This document shows, one piece after another, positions 15,985-24,128 of a stretch of DNA of 41,157 nt. The translations under genes and the position numbers were made by a program. The DNA lies in contig CAMJFC010000021.1 in NCBI GenBank assembly GCA_946404865.1, forward strand, positions 1 through 41,157. The letters run 5' to 3'. The DNA comes from an uncultured Prevotellaceae bacterium (GTDB taxonomy: Bacteria > Bacteroidota > Bacteroidia > Bacteroidales > Bacteroidaceae). Below the pieces are notes generated by a model. That model did not search any database. It was not told the origin of the DNA and was given only the letters and a program-made list of their open reading frames with translations. Within the stretch, counting starts at the first letter, position 1; each line of letters begins with the position of its first letter.

Positions 15985-17817
15985 TCATTTAGCGGTAGAG
16001 GGTGCAGGGGTGGCTTCAGGCCCGTTGTTCTCCCAGGTGTTGCCGGGTCCGTTGGAGTTCTTCAGATATTTCTCCGAAGGCGTCCAATTGTTGCGGACTG
16101 TGATGTACGAACTGCCCTCGTCCGTGTAGAGGTAGAACCAATGTTCGGGGTCATGCACATACCCCGGATGGTAGATGTCGCGGACGACATTGTCCTCGAT
16201 GAACGTATGGGGTTGTGAACCGAGCGTATAGATGCCTGCCGTGTCGTACATGTGGCGGGCGTAGTGGTGGATGAGGTTGCCTTTCACCAGGTTGTTGGCC
16301 ATGGCACAGGTCTGTTGGTTCCACCCCCATCCCAAACTGATGCCGGTGTACGACACCTCCGATATCTCGTTATCCAGAATCTTTATGTCTCGCACGAATC
16401 CGGCTCCGATGCCCACGCACCCCCAGTCTTCGTTGGTCACGTCGGTGATGAGGTTATGCTCGATGGTCAGACCCGTGCATATCTCGCGCATGTCGGCCGG
16501 TTGGTAGGGCAGGTGTGCCTCATGTCCTTCCGGGCCGAACGAACCGGCGAGGATGCCCGAACCGCCAAGGTCGCGGAACGTACAGTCTTTAACCCGTCCG
16601 CCTTGGATGTAGAGATGATAGTCGAGGCCCGTCGAGGCACAGTGCTCGAAGGTGCATCGCTCAAACACCATGTCGGTGGCATGATTCACCTCTACGGCTG
16701 CAGCCGGACGACCCACCCATCCTTGGTTGTCGAGACCATGGTCGCCGTTGGGCCGTTTGATTTGCGGACGTATCTTGTAAGCCTCGATCATATACATTCC
16801 TGCTTGTAATGGCGCATGTCCTTGCAGACTGGGTCGCATCCATGTGGCATACTGGAATGTCACACCCTCGATGCTCACGTCCTCCACGGGTTGGTCGGGT
16901 GTGCCTTTTACTTGTAACAAGGTCTCCAAGGCAGGCGCTTCCACATCGGCGGTGCGCATGTCCTCGCCCTCGCGTGGCATGTAATAGAGCCGTCCGGCGC
17001 GGCTGTCGAGATACCACTCGCCCGGCTCGTCTAAAAACACTTTCGCTCCGGTCAGGTAGAAGGCGGAGTTATGTTTCCCGTCGGGCGTCACCATGGGCGA
17101 GGGCCACGGGTGCATGAAGTGGATATGACTCTCGGGGTTATGGAAGGTCACGGCGGCGGAGTCGCCTTGTATCTTGATGTCTTTCACACGCAGATTGGCA
17201 ATGCACCACATCTCGTGCAGTACCATCTCTAAGGTCTCCTGCCCTTTGCCCTTTGACCCTTGCCACCATCTTACCGCCTCGGCGGGCACGTAGATGGTTT
17301 CTTTGGCTTTGTCCATCGAACGGATGCGGTACATCTGCTCAAAGTCTTTCACATCGCGTGCGCGGACAGCCTTGTGACCGTTCACCCATAGCTGGCGGAA
17401 CTCAAGCGGACGACCGTTCCACAGCGGCACATCGGCCACCCACAGGTTGCCCTCTCGTTTCCAACCCTCTATCTTCGCACCACCGCTGATGATGACCTCG
17501 CCCATGGCTTTGATGCGGGTGCCATTGTCTTCAGGACGGAGAATGATGGGTTGCGCCAACCGATAGACGCCGGGTTGCAATTCCAACACGGCATTCCCTT
17601 CCTCACCGTGCAGACGGGCCAAACGGGCTTGTTGCAAACCCTGCTCAATGCTGTACTCCCCAGGTGACACCGTAATCACCCGGGTGGCGAGGTGCTCAGA
17701 TTCCCCCTCTACGTGAGAGAGGGGCAGGGGGCTTGTGCGGGTACCCTCGATGGGGTATGAGAAACCCTGCACCCCTAACAGTGCTGCGATGATGATTAGT
17801 AACCTGCGGGCATCCAT
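15985..17817 (-). CDS. Secreted right-handed beta-helix protein, probable glycan-active enzyme
   Basis: This 610-residue protein starts with a signal peptide (MDARRLLIIIAALLGVQGFSYP). The body is a parallel beta-helix with an N-terminal PGVYRLAQPIILRPEDNGT block and repeated short strands (VFERCTFEHCASTGLDY, VKDCTFRDLGGSGILAG, LTIEHNLITDVTNEDWG). This architecture occurs in GH120, GH141 and related families; I cannot decide which. Its start overlaps the end of the GH127 gene by 22 nt, so they are co-translated. Two in-frame low-complexity inserts (SPLPLSHVEG near residue 30 and GSKGKGQE in the first half) derive from dispersed repeats. The upstream ATG at 17850 is rejected because it would precede the signal peptide. 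Confidence 0.72.
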   Translation of the reverse strand: MDARRLLIIIAALLGVQGFSYPIEGTRTSPLPLSHVEGESEHLATRVITVSPGEYSIEQGLQQARLARLHGEEGNAVLELQPGVYRLAQPIILRPEDNGTRIKAMGEVIISGGAKIEGWKREGNLWVADVPLWNGRPLEFRQLWVNGHKAVRARDVKDFEQMYRIRSMDKAKETIYVPAEAVRWWQGSKGKGQETLEMVLHEMWCIANLRVKDIKIQGDSAAVTFHNPESHIHFMHPWPSPMVTPDGKHNSAFYLTGAKVFLDEPGEWYLDSRAGRLYYMPREGEDMRTADVEAPALETLLQVKGTPDQPVEDVSIEGVTFQYATWMRPSLQGHAPLQAGMYMIEAYKIRPQIKRPNGDHGLDNQGWVGRPAAAVEVNHATDMVFERCTFEHCASTGLDYHLYIQGGRVKDCTFRDLGGSGILAGSFGPEGHEAHLPYQPADMREICTGLTIEHNLITDVTNEDWGCVGIGAGFVRDIKILDNEISEVSYTGISLGWGWNQQTCAMANNLVKGNLIHHYARHMYDTAGIYTLGSQPHTFIEDNVVRDIYHPGYVHDPEHWFYLYTDEGSSYITVRNNWTPSEKYLKNSNGPGNTWENNGPEATPAPSTAK

Positions 17818-19928
17818 ACGGTCATCTCCGATTTTCCGCGGTTTCCCCAAGCGTAATAGGGGATGAGGCGGATGGTTTTCTCCTTCTTTTCTTTGTTCAC
17901 AATGTCACGGTAGAGCACACCCTCCCACGATGCCTCGTCGCGCACATTCACCTTGCCTTCCAGCGCCATCATGCGACTGCCGTCGATGGTGGTCTCCACG
18001 GGTTGGAATCGTGTTCCCACAGGGATGACCACATGGTCGATGTCTTCGCCTTGCAGGTCTTGGCTCTCCGCGCAATAGACGATGGGTCCGCGCATCACGG
18101 CCACTTGTCCGCGCGACTCTTCCACCAACGGGTTGGCCTCAACGATACGCGCAGGCATCTGCATGGTGAACGTGATGATGTCGCCTTGTTTCCAGGTGTC
18201 CTCCAGCGTACAGTATCCGTTTTCCAATCTTGAGGTCACGGTGACGCTGTTTTTCTGGATGAGCGATTTCATGCACCATCCGGGCAGGCGCAATTTCAGT
18301 CGGAATGCTTTTTTGCCTTTCAGTTTCTTGATGGTCAGTTTCACCGTTCCGTCCCAAGGGTAGTCGGTGGTCTGCTCGAGGATGATGTCGCCCACACCTT
18401 CCATGTTGGTCTGCAGGGTGTTGCTGCCGTAGAGGTTGACGTAAATCTCGTTTTTGCCGATGCTGTAAGCGTAGTTCTGCGCCTCGCACAGGGTGCGCAG
18501 CGTGTTGGGCGGACAACAGAAACAACTGATGTATTTGGTGCGCTCTTTGGGCCACCGCAGTTTGTAGGGGAACTCGTCGCTCATGCGTAAGGGGTTGGTG
18601 TAGAAGTATTTCTCACCGTCTAAGGAGATGCCGCTCAACACGCTGTTGTAGAGGCAGTTCTCGATGATGTCGGCGTATTTGCCGTCGCCCGTGGCTTGCA
18701 ACATACGCCAGTTGAACAGCATATTGCCGATGTTAGCGCACGTCTCATTATGGGCGGTGGCGTGTGGCAGTTGATACGCGCGACCATAACTCTGATGCAC
18801 CTTCTGAATGTTATCGGGTTTGTAGTCGGTACCGTCGGGCGACGTGCCGTCGTAGAGGGCGCCGCAAGCTCCGTTAATGTACATCTTGCGTGTCACGATG
18901 TCCTGCCAGATAGAGGTCAGGTTCTTCATCAGTTGTGCCTCGCCGTCCTCTAAGTAGAGGTCGGCCACACCGGCATAGAGGTAGTTGGCACGCACGGCAT
19001 GACCGATGGCTTGGTATTGCTCGCGGAAGGGGATGCGATCTTGGTTGTCGTCGGTGCCGTTCTCTACCATACCGCGGATGTCGATGAACTGTTTGGCCAG
19101 TTCTAAGTATTTCGGGTCGCCCGTCTCGCGATACAGTTCGGCCACGGCCATATAGTGCGAGGGACAGATGGCGTTGCCTGCCAGTTCCTTGGCGTTGTTC
19201 TTGCAGAAGTTGTAGAGGAAATCACCGGCTTTGATGGCGGCATTGTAGAGCGTGGTCTTGCCTGTGGCACGTTTGTGAACGATGCCGGCGGTGATGAGAT
19301 GGCCGAGGTTGTAGGTCTCGAAATTGAGCCGGTTGCCGAAGGCACCGTCGTCTTTCTTACCCACAGCCGTCCCCACAACTGTATTGTCGGCCGCTCCTTT
19401 ATTTCCACTATTCTCCTGCCCCTTGCTCCCTGTTCCTTGCTCCGCAGAAGCTTGCATTTGGGCAATAATTACGGGGGTGTGGATATACCCGTCGGCGCGT
19501 TGCGCTTTCACCACGCATCCGATGAAGCGGTCCATAATCTTGTCCAGTTCCGGGTCTTTGGTCACAGCATATACGGCAGCCACGGCTTCCAACCATTTAT
19601 ACATGTCGCCGTCGTGGAAGGGAGGTCCGTGGTGCTTACCTTGTTTCTCGCCCGAGGCAATGAGGAAGTTGTTAAACCCCTTGCCTTCATCGGTCTGCCA
19701 CGTCGCCCACATGCTCTGCACCGATGTGTGACTCAGCACGTTGAAGCGCTCGCCCCAGAAACCACCGGTCCATGTCACTGCGTCGAGTGGTGTCGAGGTC
19801 ATGATGGCATATTGGCTCTTGCTCGTGGCGGTCAGTCCGCCCCCGGCGTTATCTTTTCCTTTTTGTTGAGCGTGTGCAAGATTGGCGCATAGTAGCAGTC
19901 CAACGACAATGGCATAGTTCTTAATCAT
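17796..19928 (-). CDS. GH127 family glycoside hydrolase (beta-L-arabinofuranosidase type)
   Basis: The 710 residues begin with a signal peptide cleaved near AHA-QQ and then an (alpha/alpha)6-barrel hydrolase. The zinc-thiolate active site of GH127 is complete: Glu395 and Cys397 in ETCANIGN, and Cys471-Cys472 in CFCCPPNTLR. These correspond to Glu338, Cys340, Cys417 and Cys418 of the Bifidobacterium enzyme HypBA1. Family members release beta-L-arabinofuranose, and some act on aceric acid in rhamnogalacturonan II. An in-frame low-complexity insert (GTGSKGQENSGNKGAADN) lies near residues 165-182. The start at 19928 is preferred over 19973, which overlaps the preceding gene. Confidence 0.9.
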   Translation of the reverse strand: MIKNYAIVVGLLLCANLAHAQQKGKDNAGGGLTATSKSQYAIMTSTPLDAVTWTGGFWGERFNVLSHTSVQSMWATWQTDEGKGFNNFLIASGEKQGKHHGPPFHDGDMYKWLEAVAAVYAVTKDPELDKIMDRFIGCVVKAQRADGYIHTPVIIAQMQASAEQGTGSKGQENSGNKGAADNTVVGTAVGKKDDGAFGNRLNFETYNLGHLITAGIVHKRATGKTTLYNAAIKAGDFLYNFCKNNAKELAGNAICPSHYMAVAELYRETGDPKYLELAKQFIDIRGMVENGTDDNQDRIPFREQYQAIGHAVRANYLYAGVADLYLEDGEAQLMKNLTSIWQDIVTRKMYINGACGALYDGTSPDGTDYKPDNIQKVHQSYGRAYQLPHATAHNETCANIGNMLFNWRMLQATGDGKYADIIENCLYNSVLSGISLDGEKYFYTNPLRMSDEFPYKLRWPKERTKYISCFCCPPNTLRTLCEAQNYAYSIGKNEIYVNLYGSNTLQTNMEGVGDIILEQTTDYPWDGTVKLTIKKLKGKKAFRLKLRLPGWCMKSLIQKNSVTVTSRLENGYCTLEDTWKQGDIITFTMQMPARIVEANPLVEESRGQVAVMRGPIVYCAESQDLQGEDIDHVVIPVGTRFQPVETTIDGSRMMALEGKVNVRDEASWEGVLYRDIVNKEKKEKTIRLIPYYAWGNRGKSEMTVWMPAGY
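19386..19445. repeat. CCCCTTGCTCCCTTG-type repeat inside the GH127 gene
   Basis: The run CTATTCTCCTGCCCCTTGCT and following units is the same as that found twice inside the gene at 35930-39100 and once, shorter, at about 17235-17266. It is read in frame and encodes a Gly/Lys/Gln/Glu-rich insert. Confidence 0.7.
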
Positions 19929-19969
19929 ATTGAATATTGAAAATGTGTTAATTCGTATATTTCGTAGTC

Positions 19970-20851
19970 TCACTTGATATTTACTATTTTCACCGTAGCG
20001 TTGAGGGGCCCGGAGTTAAGTAAGAGTGCTATCTCTTGGGCTTCTTGTTCGGTGAAGTTGCCCGAAACGGACGATAAGCCGCCCGTAATCTCAGAGTTAA
20101 CGTTTGGTGCGCAATATACCTGATGGTCTATCACCATGGCGATGGCATTGCCTACGTTCTTCTTCGTCAAATTAGCCCAGCGGATGGCATCTTCCTTATT
20201 CATGTGTATGGTCACGATGGGTCTGCCGGTGAACTGTTCATATTCGCTTTTGGCATATTCCAGCGACAAAACGCTCATAGAGGGTTTTGTGCCACGCAGA
20301 CAAATCAGTGCGTAATGCTTTTGTGAAATGGTGTCGGTTGCTGAGTCGTTGAGAGGGTCGCTACCTCCGAATTCTTCAGGATGGGTGAACCACAGCAGAC
20401 GAACGTCGCTAAGGTCTGCCGTAATCCTTTCAGAAAGCAGATGACTGACGGTAGCGGTATCTTTTTCGCTGGCATAGCCTAAAATGCAGTAATCGTCAGA
20501 CCGTAACACTAATAGTGAAGTAAGGGTGTCTGGCTGGCCTGATTTGTTCTTGTCAACCAACAGAGGCGTAATTTCTTTTGACCGATAGGTCTCCCACAAT
20601 TCAAACTCCCCCCGGTGGCTTAACAGCCTTTCCACGCTAGCGGTGTCAACAGGAGCAGGCATATTCACGAGTAATAGGTTGGACTGGTCACCTATCTGTT
20701 TAACGTCACTTTCGTCCACACCTAAGCGCAGAGCGATGGTTTTGATAACATCGGCGGTCATCGGAGTGACTTGTATTGTCACATCCAGTCTCTTTTGGCA
20801 GGAAAGTAGAAGAAGTGCTAACATCAAATAAGCGATGATGGGATGTCTCAT
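19970..20851 (-). CDS. Lipoprotein resembling the periplasmic domain of SecD
   Basis: This 293-residue protein has a lipoprotein signal (lipobox LLSC, Cys about 18). The N-terminal half carries a SecD P1-like region (VERLLSHRGEFELWETY). The C-terminal third matches the conserved SecD segment before the first large membrane block: RPIVTIHMNKEDAIRWANLT, then NAIAMVIDHQVYCAPNVNSEI, then SGNFTEQEAQEIALLLNSG. SecD's six membrane helices are absent, so it cannot be a complete translocase subunit. It may be a stand-alone lipid-anchored relative, possibly on the periplasmic side. It precedes the GH127 gene by 41 nt, which may be accidental. Confidence 0.7.
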   Translation of the reverse strand: MRHPIIAYLMLALLLLSCQKRLDVTIQVTPMTADVIKTIALRLGVDESDVKQIGDQSNLLLVNMPAPVDTASVERLLSHRGEFELWETYRSKEITPLLVDKNKSGQPDTLTSLLVLRSDDYCILGYASEKDTATVSHLLSERITADLSDVRLLWFTHPEEFGGSDPLNDSATDTISQKHYALICLRGTKPSMSVLSLEYAKSEYEQFTGRPIVTIHMNKEDAIRWANLTKKNVGNAIAMVIDHQVYCAPNVNSEITGGLSSVSGNFTEQEAQEIALLLNSGPLNATVKIVNIK

Positions 20852-20946
20852 AGTTTTATTGATTGGTGTTGAATGTTGAGTTTCTTGATATAGACATTGT
20901 AGTGTAGCTAACTACGCCCTCCCCTCGGGGAGGGATGGGGTGGGGG
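20852..20946. repeat. Spacer with GTTGAATGTTGAGT and a CCCTCCCCTCGGGGAGGG hairpin
   Basis: The 95-bp gap has one unit of the GTTGAATGTTGAGT family and an inverted repeat at about 20918-20935 (CCCTCCCC and GGGGAGGG), followed by further G-rich sequence. No promoter box is clear. Confidence 0.55.
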
Positions 20947-22398
20947 CTACAGCGTTCCTCCGCGTTCTTTCACCCTTTTGTACCATTCTTCGCGTTCCTT
21001 GGTCAGGTCGTAGCCGCGCTTGGTCAAGTAGTTGTTGATGCGTCCTTTGTATTTGCCGAACACCTCGTGTTTCTTCTTGCTGCTTTCAGCGTCGATGGCC
21101 AACTCACGTGCCTCTTTCAGCCAAAGCATGATTTGTGTTTTTTCCTCGTCGGTCAAAGTGGGTATCATGTCGCATTGTGCTTCGTAGGTCACCTTCACCA
21201 CATCGAAGGTCATCACGTCTTTCACCCGTTCCACCTCGTTCGGTTTCAGGTATTTCAACAGGTTGGCATCGAAAGCGAAGTGCGAGCGGTAGAGTTTCGA
21301 GTCGCATAGTGCGGCAGCAAGTTTCTTGTCGGTTTTCATGATGGAGTCGCGCTCGTCGTAGATGTCGTTCAACTCAAAGTAGCGGTTGGCGATAATGTTG
21401 CGCACGTTCTCGCCTAAAGGCGTCCAAGTGATACTCAATTCATCCGTCGCTTTCTCCGAACGGCCGATGATGGTCTTCACATAATCAGGGTCGCGTCCCT
21501 CGCTCTTCAGCGCCACCTCAGGTGCTGGATAAGAGTTGAACGTCTCTTTCAGGTAACGCACGTTATTGCCGTAGTTCATCTTCACGTTGCGCACCATCTT
21601 CACGTTGCGGCTGCGCTCCACGAAGAGCCAGCCTTGCCATCCCATCGCGTCAAGCGTCTGCTTAATGGCGGGCAGGTTGATGAGCGAGTCGTCGCGTAAC
21701 CATACGCCGTCGGTGTTCGATGCGTGTATGGCGCAGATGTTCTTGGCGCCTAACCGTTTCAGATCCTGGCAGATGTCGGCACCGCTTTCCAAGGCACTTT
21801 GGAAAGAGTAGAAGATGCCGATGCCGTCGCTCTTAATCTCTTTGAGCAGTTTCAGGTTGCCCTTGGCATCGAAGTTGGTACCGATGCCGATGCGTTTGCC
21901 ACGGGCCTTGGCGGCCTCGCCCATCTCATGCAGACGTTTGACGATGACGGCGCGCTTCGCCTTGTCCGTAGGCCACTCGTTGCCGCTGCCGCCTAAAGGC
22001 AGGAAGGCCACTTTCACGTCGCCCATCTTGTCCATCGTGTCGAAGCAGTCGGCGGCCAGTGCCATGTAGGTATCTTTTTGTGTCAGGTCTTGGGCGTAGA
22101 ATCCGCTCATGGCCACGGCACCCACCTTGATGCCCAGACTGTCGGCGGTATGGCGGAAGCGAGCGGCCTGCTCGGGGTCGCGCAGTTGGTTCTCAAAGGC
22201 TTCGCGTTTGCCCAGCGAGCCCATGTCTAGCTCTACGCCGTCGCAGCCCAGCTGCTTGGCCAGCGTGAACTCGCCCAGTTTCTGCCGTTTGAGCACCATC
22301 CAGTCACACACACCCACCTGATAGCGCTCTTGCGCCATCATCGTCTGCGGCATCAACACCGTCCATGCCGCCAGTAAAAATAAAAAAGTCTGTTTCAT
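20947..22398 (-). CDS. Secreted sugar phosphate isomerase/epimerase-like protein fused to a DUF3826-like domain
   Basis: The 483 residues begin with a signal peptide (cleavage near MMAQERY). Residues about 25-285 form a xylose isomerase-like TIM barrel (AP_endonuc_2 type) with LGCDGVELDMGSLG, GIGTNFDAKGN, CAIHASN and WLFVERSRN. A second region from about 315 to the end is helical and charged, with ENVRNIIANRYFELNDIYDERD, and resembles the DUF3826 family of secreted Bacteroidota proteins. Fusion of the two is the notable point. It heads the run of carbohydrate genes that continues through GH127 and the beta-helix protein; a role in processing a released sugar is inferred. Confidence 0.75.
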   Translation of the reverse strand: MKQTFLFLLAAWTVLMPQTMMAQERYQVGVCDWMVLKRQKLGEFTLAKQLGCDGVELDMGSLGKREAFENQLRDPEQAARFRHTADSLGIKVGAVAMSGFYAQDLTQKDTYMALAADCFDTMDKMGDVKVAFLPLGGSGNEWPTDKAKRAVIVKRLHEMGEAAKARGKRIGIGTNFDAKGNLKLLKEIKSDGIGIFYSFQSALESGADICQDLKRLGAKNICAIHASNTDGVWLRDDSLINLPAIKQTLDAMGWQGWLFVERSRNVKMVRNVKMNYGNNVRYLKETFNSYPAPEVALKSEGRDPDYVKTIIGRSEKATDELSITWTPLGENVRNIIANRYFELNDIYDERDSIMKTDKKLAAALCDSKLYRSHFAFDANLLKYLKPNEVERVKDVMTFDVVKVTYEAQCDMIPTLTDEEKTQIMLWLKEARELAIDAESSKKKHEVFGKYKGRINNYLTKRGYDLTKEREEWYKRVKERGGTL

Positions 22399-22446
22399 AT
22401 ACTAGTATATAAAACAGACGTTTATGGGGCTGATTTGTAACTATGC

Positions 22447-22794
22447 TCAACTGCGGCATTTACGCTCGCAGTATCGCTCGCACTGGGCGCAGATGTCGTA
22501 GCCGAGCATGGCACCGAGGATGAAGTCCTCCTCGGGCGTCAGTTGGTTGAGCGGGCGCGTCACGATGAGCCTGATGGCCTCAAGGCATTCGCGCCGTCCG
22601 AAAAACAGGTTCAGCCTTTCTTTGCCCACGGGTTGGAGGATATAATGGATGTGCTGCCGCTCCAGTCGTCCTACGGCATAGCGCTCGTATTTCTTGTTGC
22701 AGGTGAAGAGCACCATCCGGCGCACTCCCTTCTTGTACTCATAGATATGGTTCATGAGCACTTTCATGTCGATGGGCATTACTTCTTTCTCCAT
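22447..22794 (-). CDS. DUF2023 family protein (PF09633)
   Basis: This 115-residue protein matches DUF2023: [32 protein letters not shown] and a C-terminal Cys-rich tail ([12 protein letters not shown]) that could bind metal. In Bacteroidota this family is almost always encoded beside flavodoxin, and it is here 21 nt downstream of it. Function is unknown; a link to flavodoxin electron transfer is inferred. The ATG at 22794 is one of three close Met codons. Confidence 0.85.
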   Translation of the reverse strand: MEKEVMPIDMKVLMNHIYEYKKGVRRMVLFTCNKKYERYAVGRLERQHIHYILQPVGKERLNLFFGRRECLEAIRLIVTRPLNQLTPEEDFILGAMLGYDICAQCERYCERKCRS

Positions 22795-22815
22795 ACCGTG
22801 GTTGTCGTTGGGTGA

Positions 22816-23310
22816 TTAGAGTTCGGGGGTTATCTGTGCTATCCAGGCGTCGATGCGGCTCTCGGTCTTGTCGTCTTCGTTCACGTCGTCGAGGGCGAGC
22901 CCTACGAACTGTCCGTCGATGACGGCCTCGGAGTCGTCGAAGGTGTAGCCGTCTGTGCTCACCTGTCCCACCACATGGGCTCCGGCAGCCACGGCGGCAT
23001 GATAGATCTCGGCCATAGCACCGCAGAAGGTGTCGCCATACGACTCGCAGTCGCCGCAGCCGAACAGGGCCACCGTCTTTCCGCTCAGGTCTTGGCCCTT
23101 CAGCAGGTTCACCCCGTCGTACCAGTCGTCTTGCAGTTCGCCTGCTCCCCATGTCGATGTGCCCAGTATCAGGTTGTCGTTGTTGGCGATGGTGTCTGCG
23201 TCCATGTCTGTCACGTTGATGACTTCTGCGCCCAGTTTGGTGCCGATGGTGCCGGCAATGTTTTCGCATGTTCCCGTCGAGGAACCGAATACCACGATTG
23301 TCTTTTTCAT
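22816..23310 (-). CDS. fldA: Flavodoxin (long-chain, FldA type)
   Basis: This 164-residue protein binds FMN and carries electrons in place of ferredoxin. The phosphate-binding loop SSTGTCENIA is near residue 10. The flavin-flanking aromatic segments are STWGAGELQDDW and CGDCESYGDTFCGA. Length fits long-chain flavodoxins. It is followed by DUF2023, the usual partner. A promoter lies 60-90 nt upstream. Confidence 0.95.
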   Translation of the reverse strand: MKKTIVVFGSSTGTCENIAGTIGTKLGAEVINVTDMDADTIANNDNLILGTSTWGAGELQDDWYDGVNLLKGQDLSGKTVALFGCGDCESYGDTFCGAMAEIYHAAVAAGAHVVGQVSTDGYTFDDSEAVIDGQFVGLALDDVNEDDKTESRIDAWIAQITPEL

Positions 23311-23371
23311 CTTTTTTTCCTTGGTTTTACTGTAATGTTGTGTAATAAGAAAATGTAAATTTTTCCGTTTG

Positions 23372-23403
23372 CAAAATTATAGCAAACCGCGGCTCTGTGC
23401 AAT
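23372..23403 (-). promoter_or_regulatory. Promoter for flavodoxin-DUF2023
   Basis: On the - strand TAATTTTG (23379-23372) fits TAnnTTTG, and ATTG (23403-23400), a near match to TTTG, lies 20 nt upstream. Confidence 0.55.
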
Positions 23404-23448
23404 ACCTAAAAAAGATGTTTTGGCAGTCATTATTAGTAGGTATCTACA

Positions 23449-23492
23449 GACAGAAGGACATATTTTTTTGGACAGAAGGACGTGTTTTTTTA
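23449..23492. repeat. Two tandem 22-bp repeats GACAGAAGGACATATTTTTT
   Basis: Copies at 23449-23470 and 23471-23492 differ at a few positions. The second overlaps the TAA of the last defence-operon gene. About 17 of 22 positions match the repeat at 7267-7288. Confidence 0.75.
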
Positions 23493-24125
23493 GTCATTTC
23501 TCACCTCGTGCAATTCTCTGGCCACAGTCAGAAACAGTTCGAAGTTTTTGCCCCATTGGTTATATACCACCACGCGTGTTCCGTCTTGCAGCGAGATGGG
23601 TTCGTTCATCCAGAAACGTGTCAGCAGGTCGGGATGCTGTTCGGCCCGCTGTGCCACACTGTCGTAGGTGCGTACTACGCCGTTGATGCGGCTATGCGAC
23701 AGTGATGAGGGAAAGCGCTGTTCCAGTTCTTCTAATGTGATGTCAGGATGCGAGGCCACATACCTTCTCACTACTTCCAGCACGAAACGCTTCTTGGATA
23801 GCGGCTCACTACCGTCGATGGCATATTGGGTGCGGTCTTGGCCCGAAGCTGTATTGTGGGGCTTAGCTGTTGCTTCATGATCTGCGCTTTCAGCAGCCAT
23901 GGTCAGGCCCTGTCCTGGGGTGTATGTGATTCTCAGTTTGAAGTCGCCGATGAATTGTTCCACCCTTGACTCCAACTCCTGTTGTATGAGTGGTATGATT
24001 TCTTCCTTCAGATATTGGCGTTCCAAATTGGATATGCCTTTCATCTGTTCGTCGCTCACAGGCAATCCCAGTTCGCGAAACATTGCGATAGCCTCATATC
24101 CTTTTTTCAGTTCGTTGTAGTCCAT
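23490..24125 (-). CDS. Operon-terminal small protein B, shared N-terminal domain with its neighbour
   Basis: This 211-residue protein is the last gene of the defence operon. Residues about 1-80 (AIAMFRELGLPVSDEQ, LKEEIIPLIQQELESRVEQF, YTPGQGLTMAAE) align with the N-terminus of the preceding gene. The C-terminal 110 residues differ: a helix-rich part with DITLEELEQRFPSSLS followed by IVVYNQWGKNFELF-like strand-helix. I recall a similar C-terminal unit in Bacteroidota proteins linked to restriction systems, probably DNA-binding, but cannot verify this. It lies 3 nt after the preceding stop. Confidence 0.7.
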   Translation of the reverse strand: MDYNELKKGYEAIAMFRELGLPVSDEQMKGISNLERQYLKEEIIPLIQQELESRVEQFIGDFKLRITYTPGQGLTMAAESADHEATAKPHNTASGQDRTQYAIDGSEPLSKKRFVLEVVRRYVASHPDITLEELEQRFPSSLSHSRINGVVRTYDSVAQRAEQHPDLLTRFWMNEPISLQDGTRVVVYNQWGKNFELFLTVARELHEVRND

Positions 24126-24128
24126 GGT

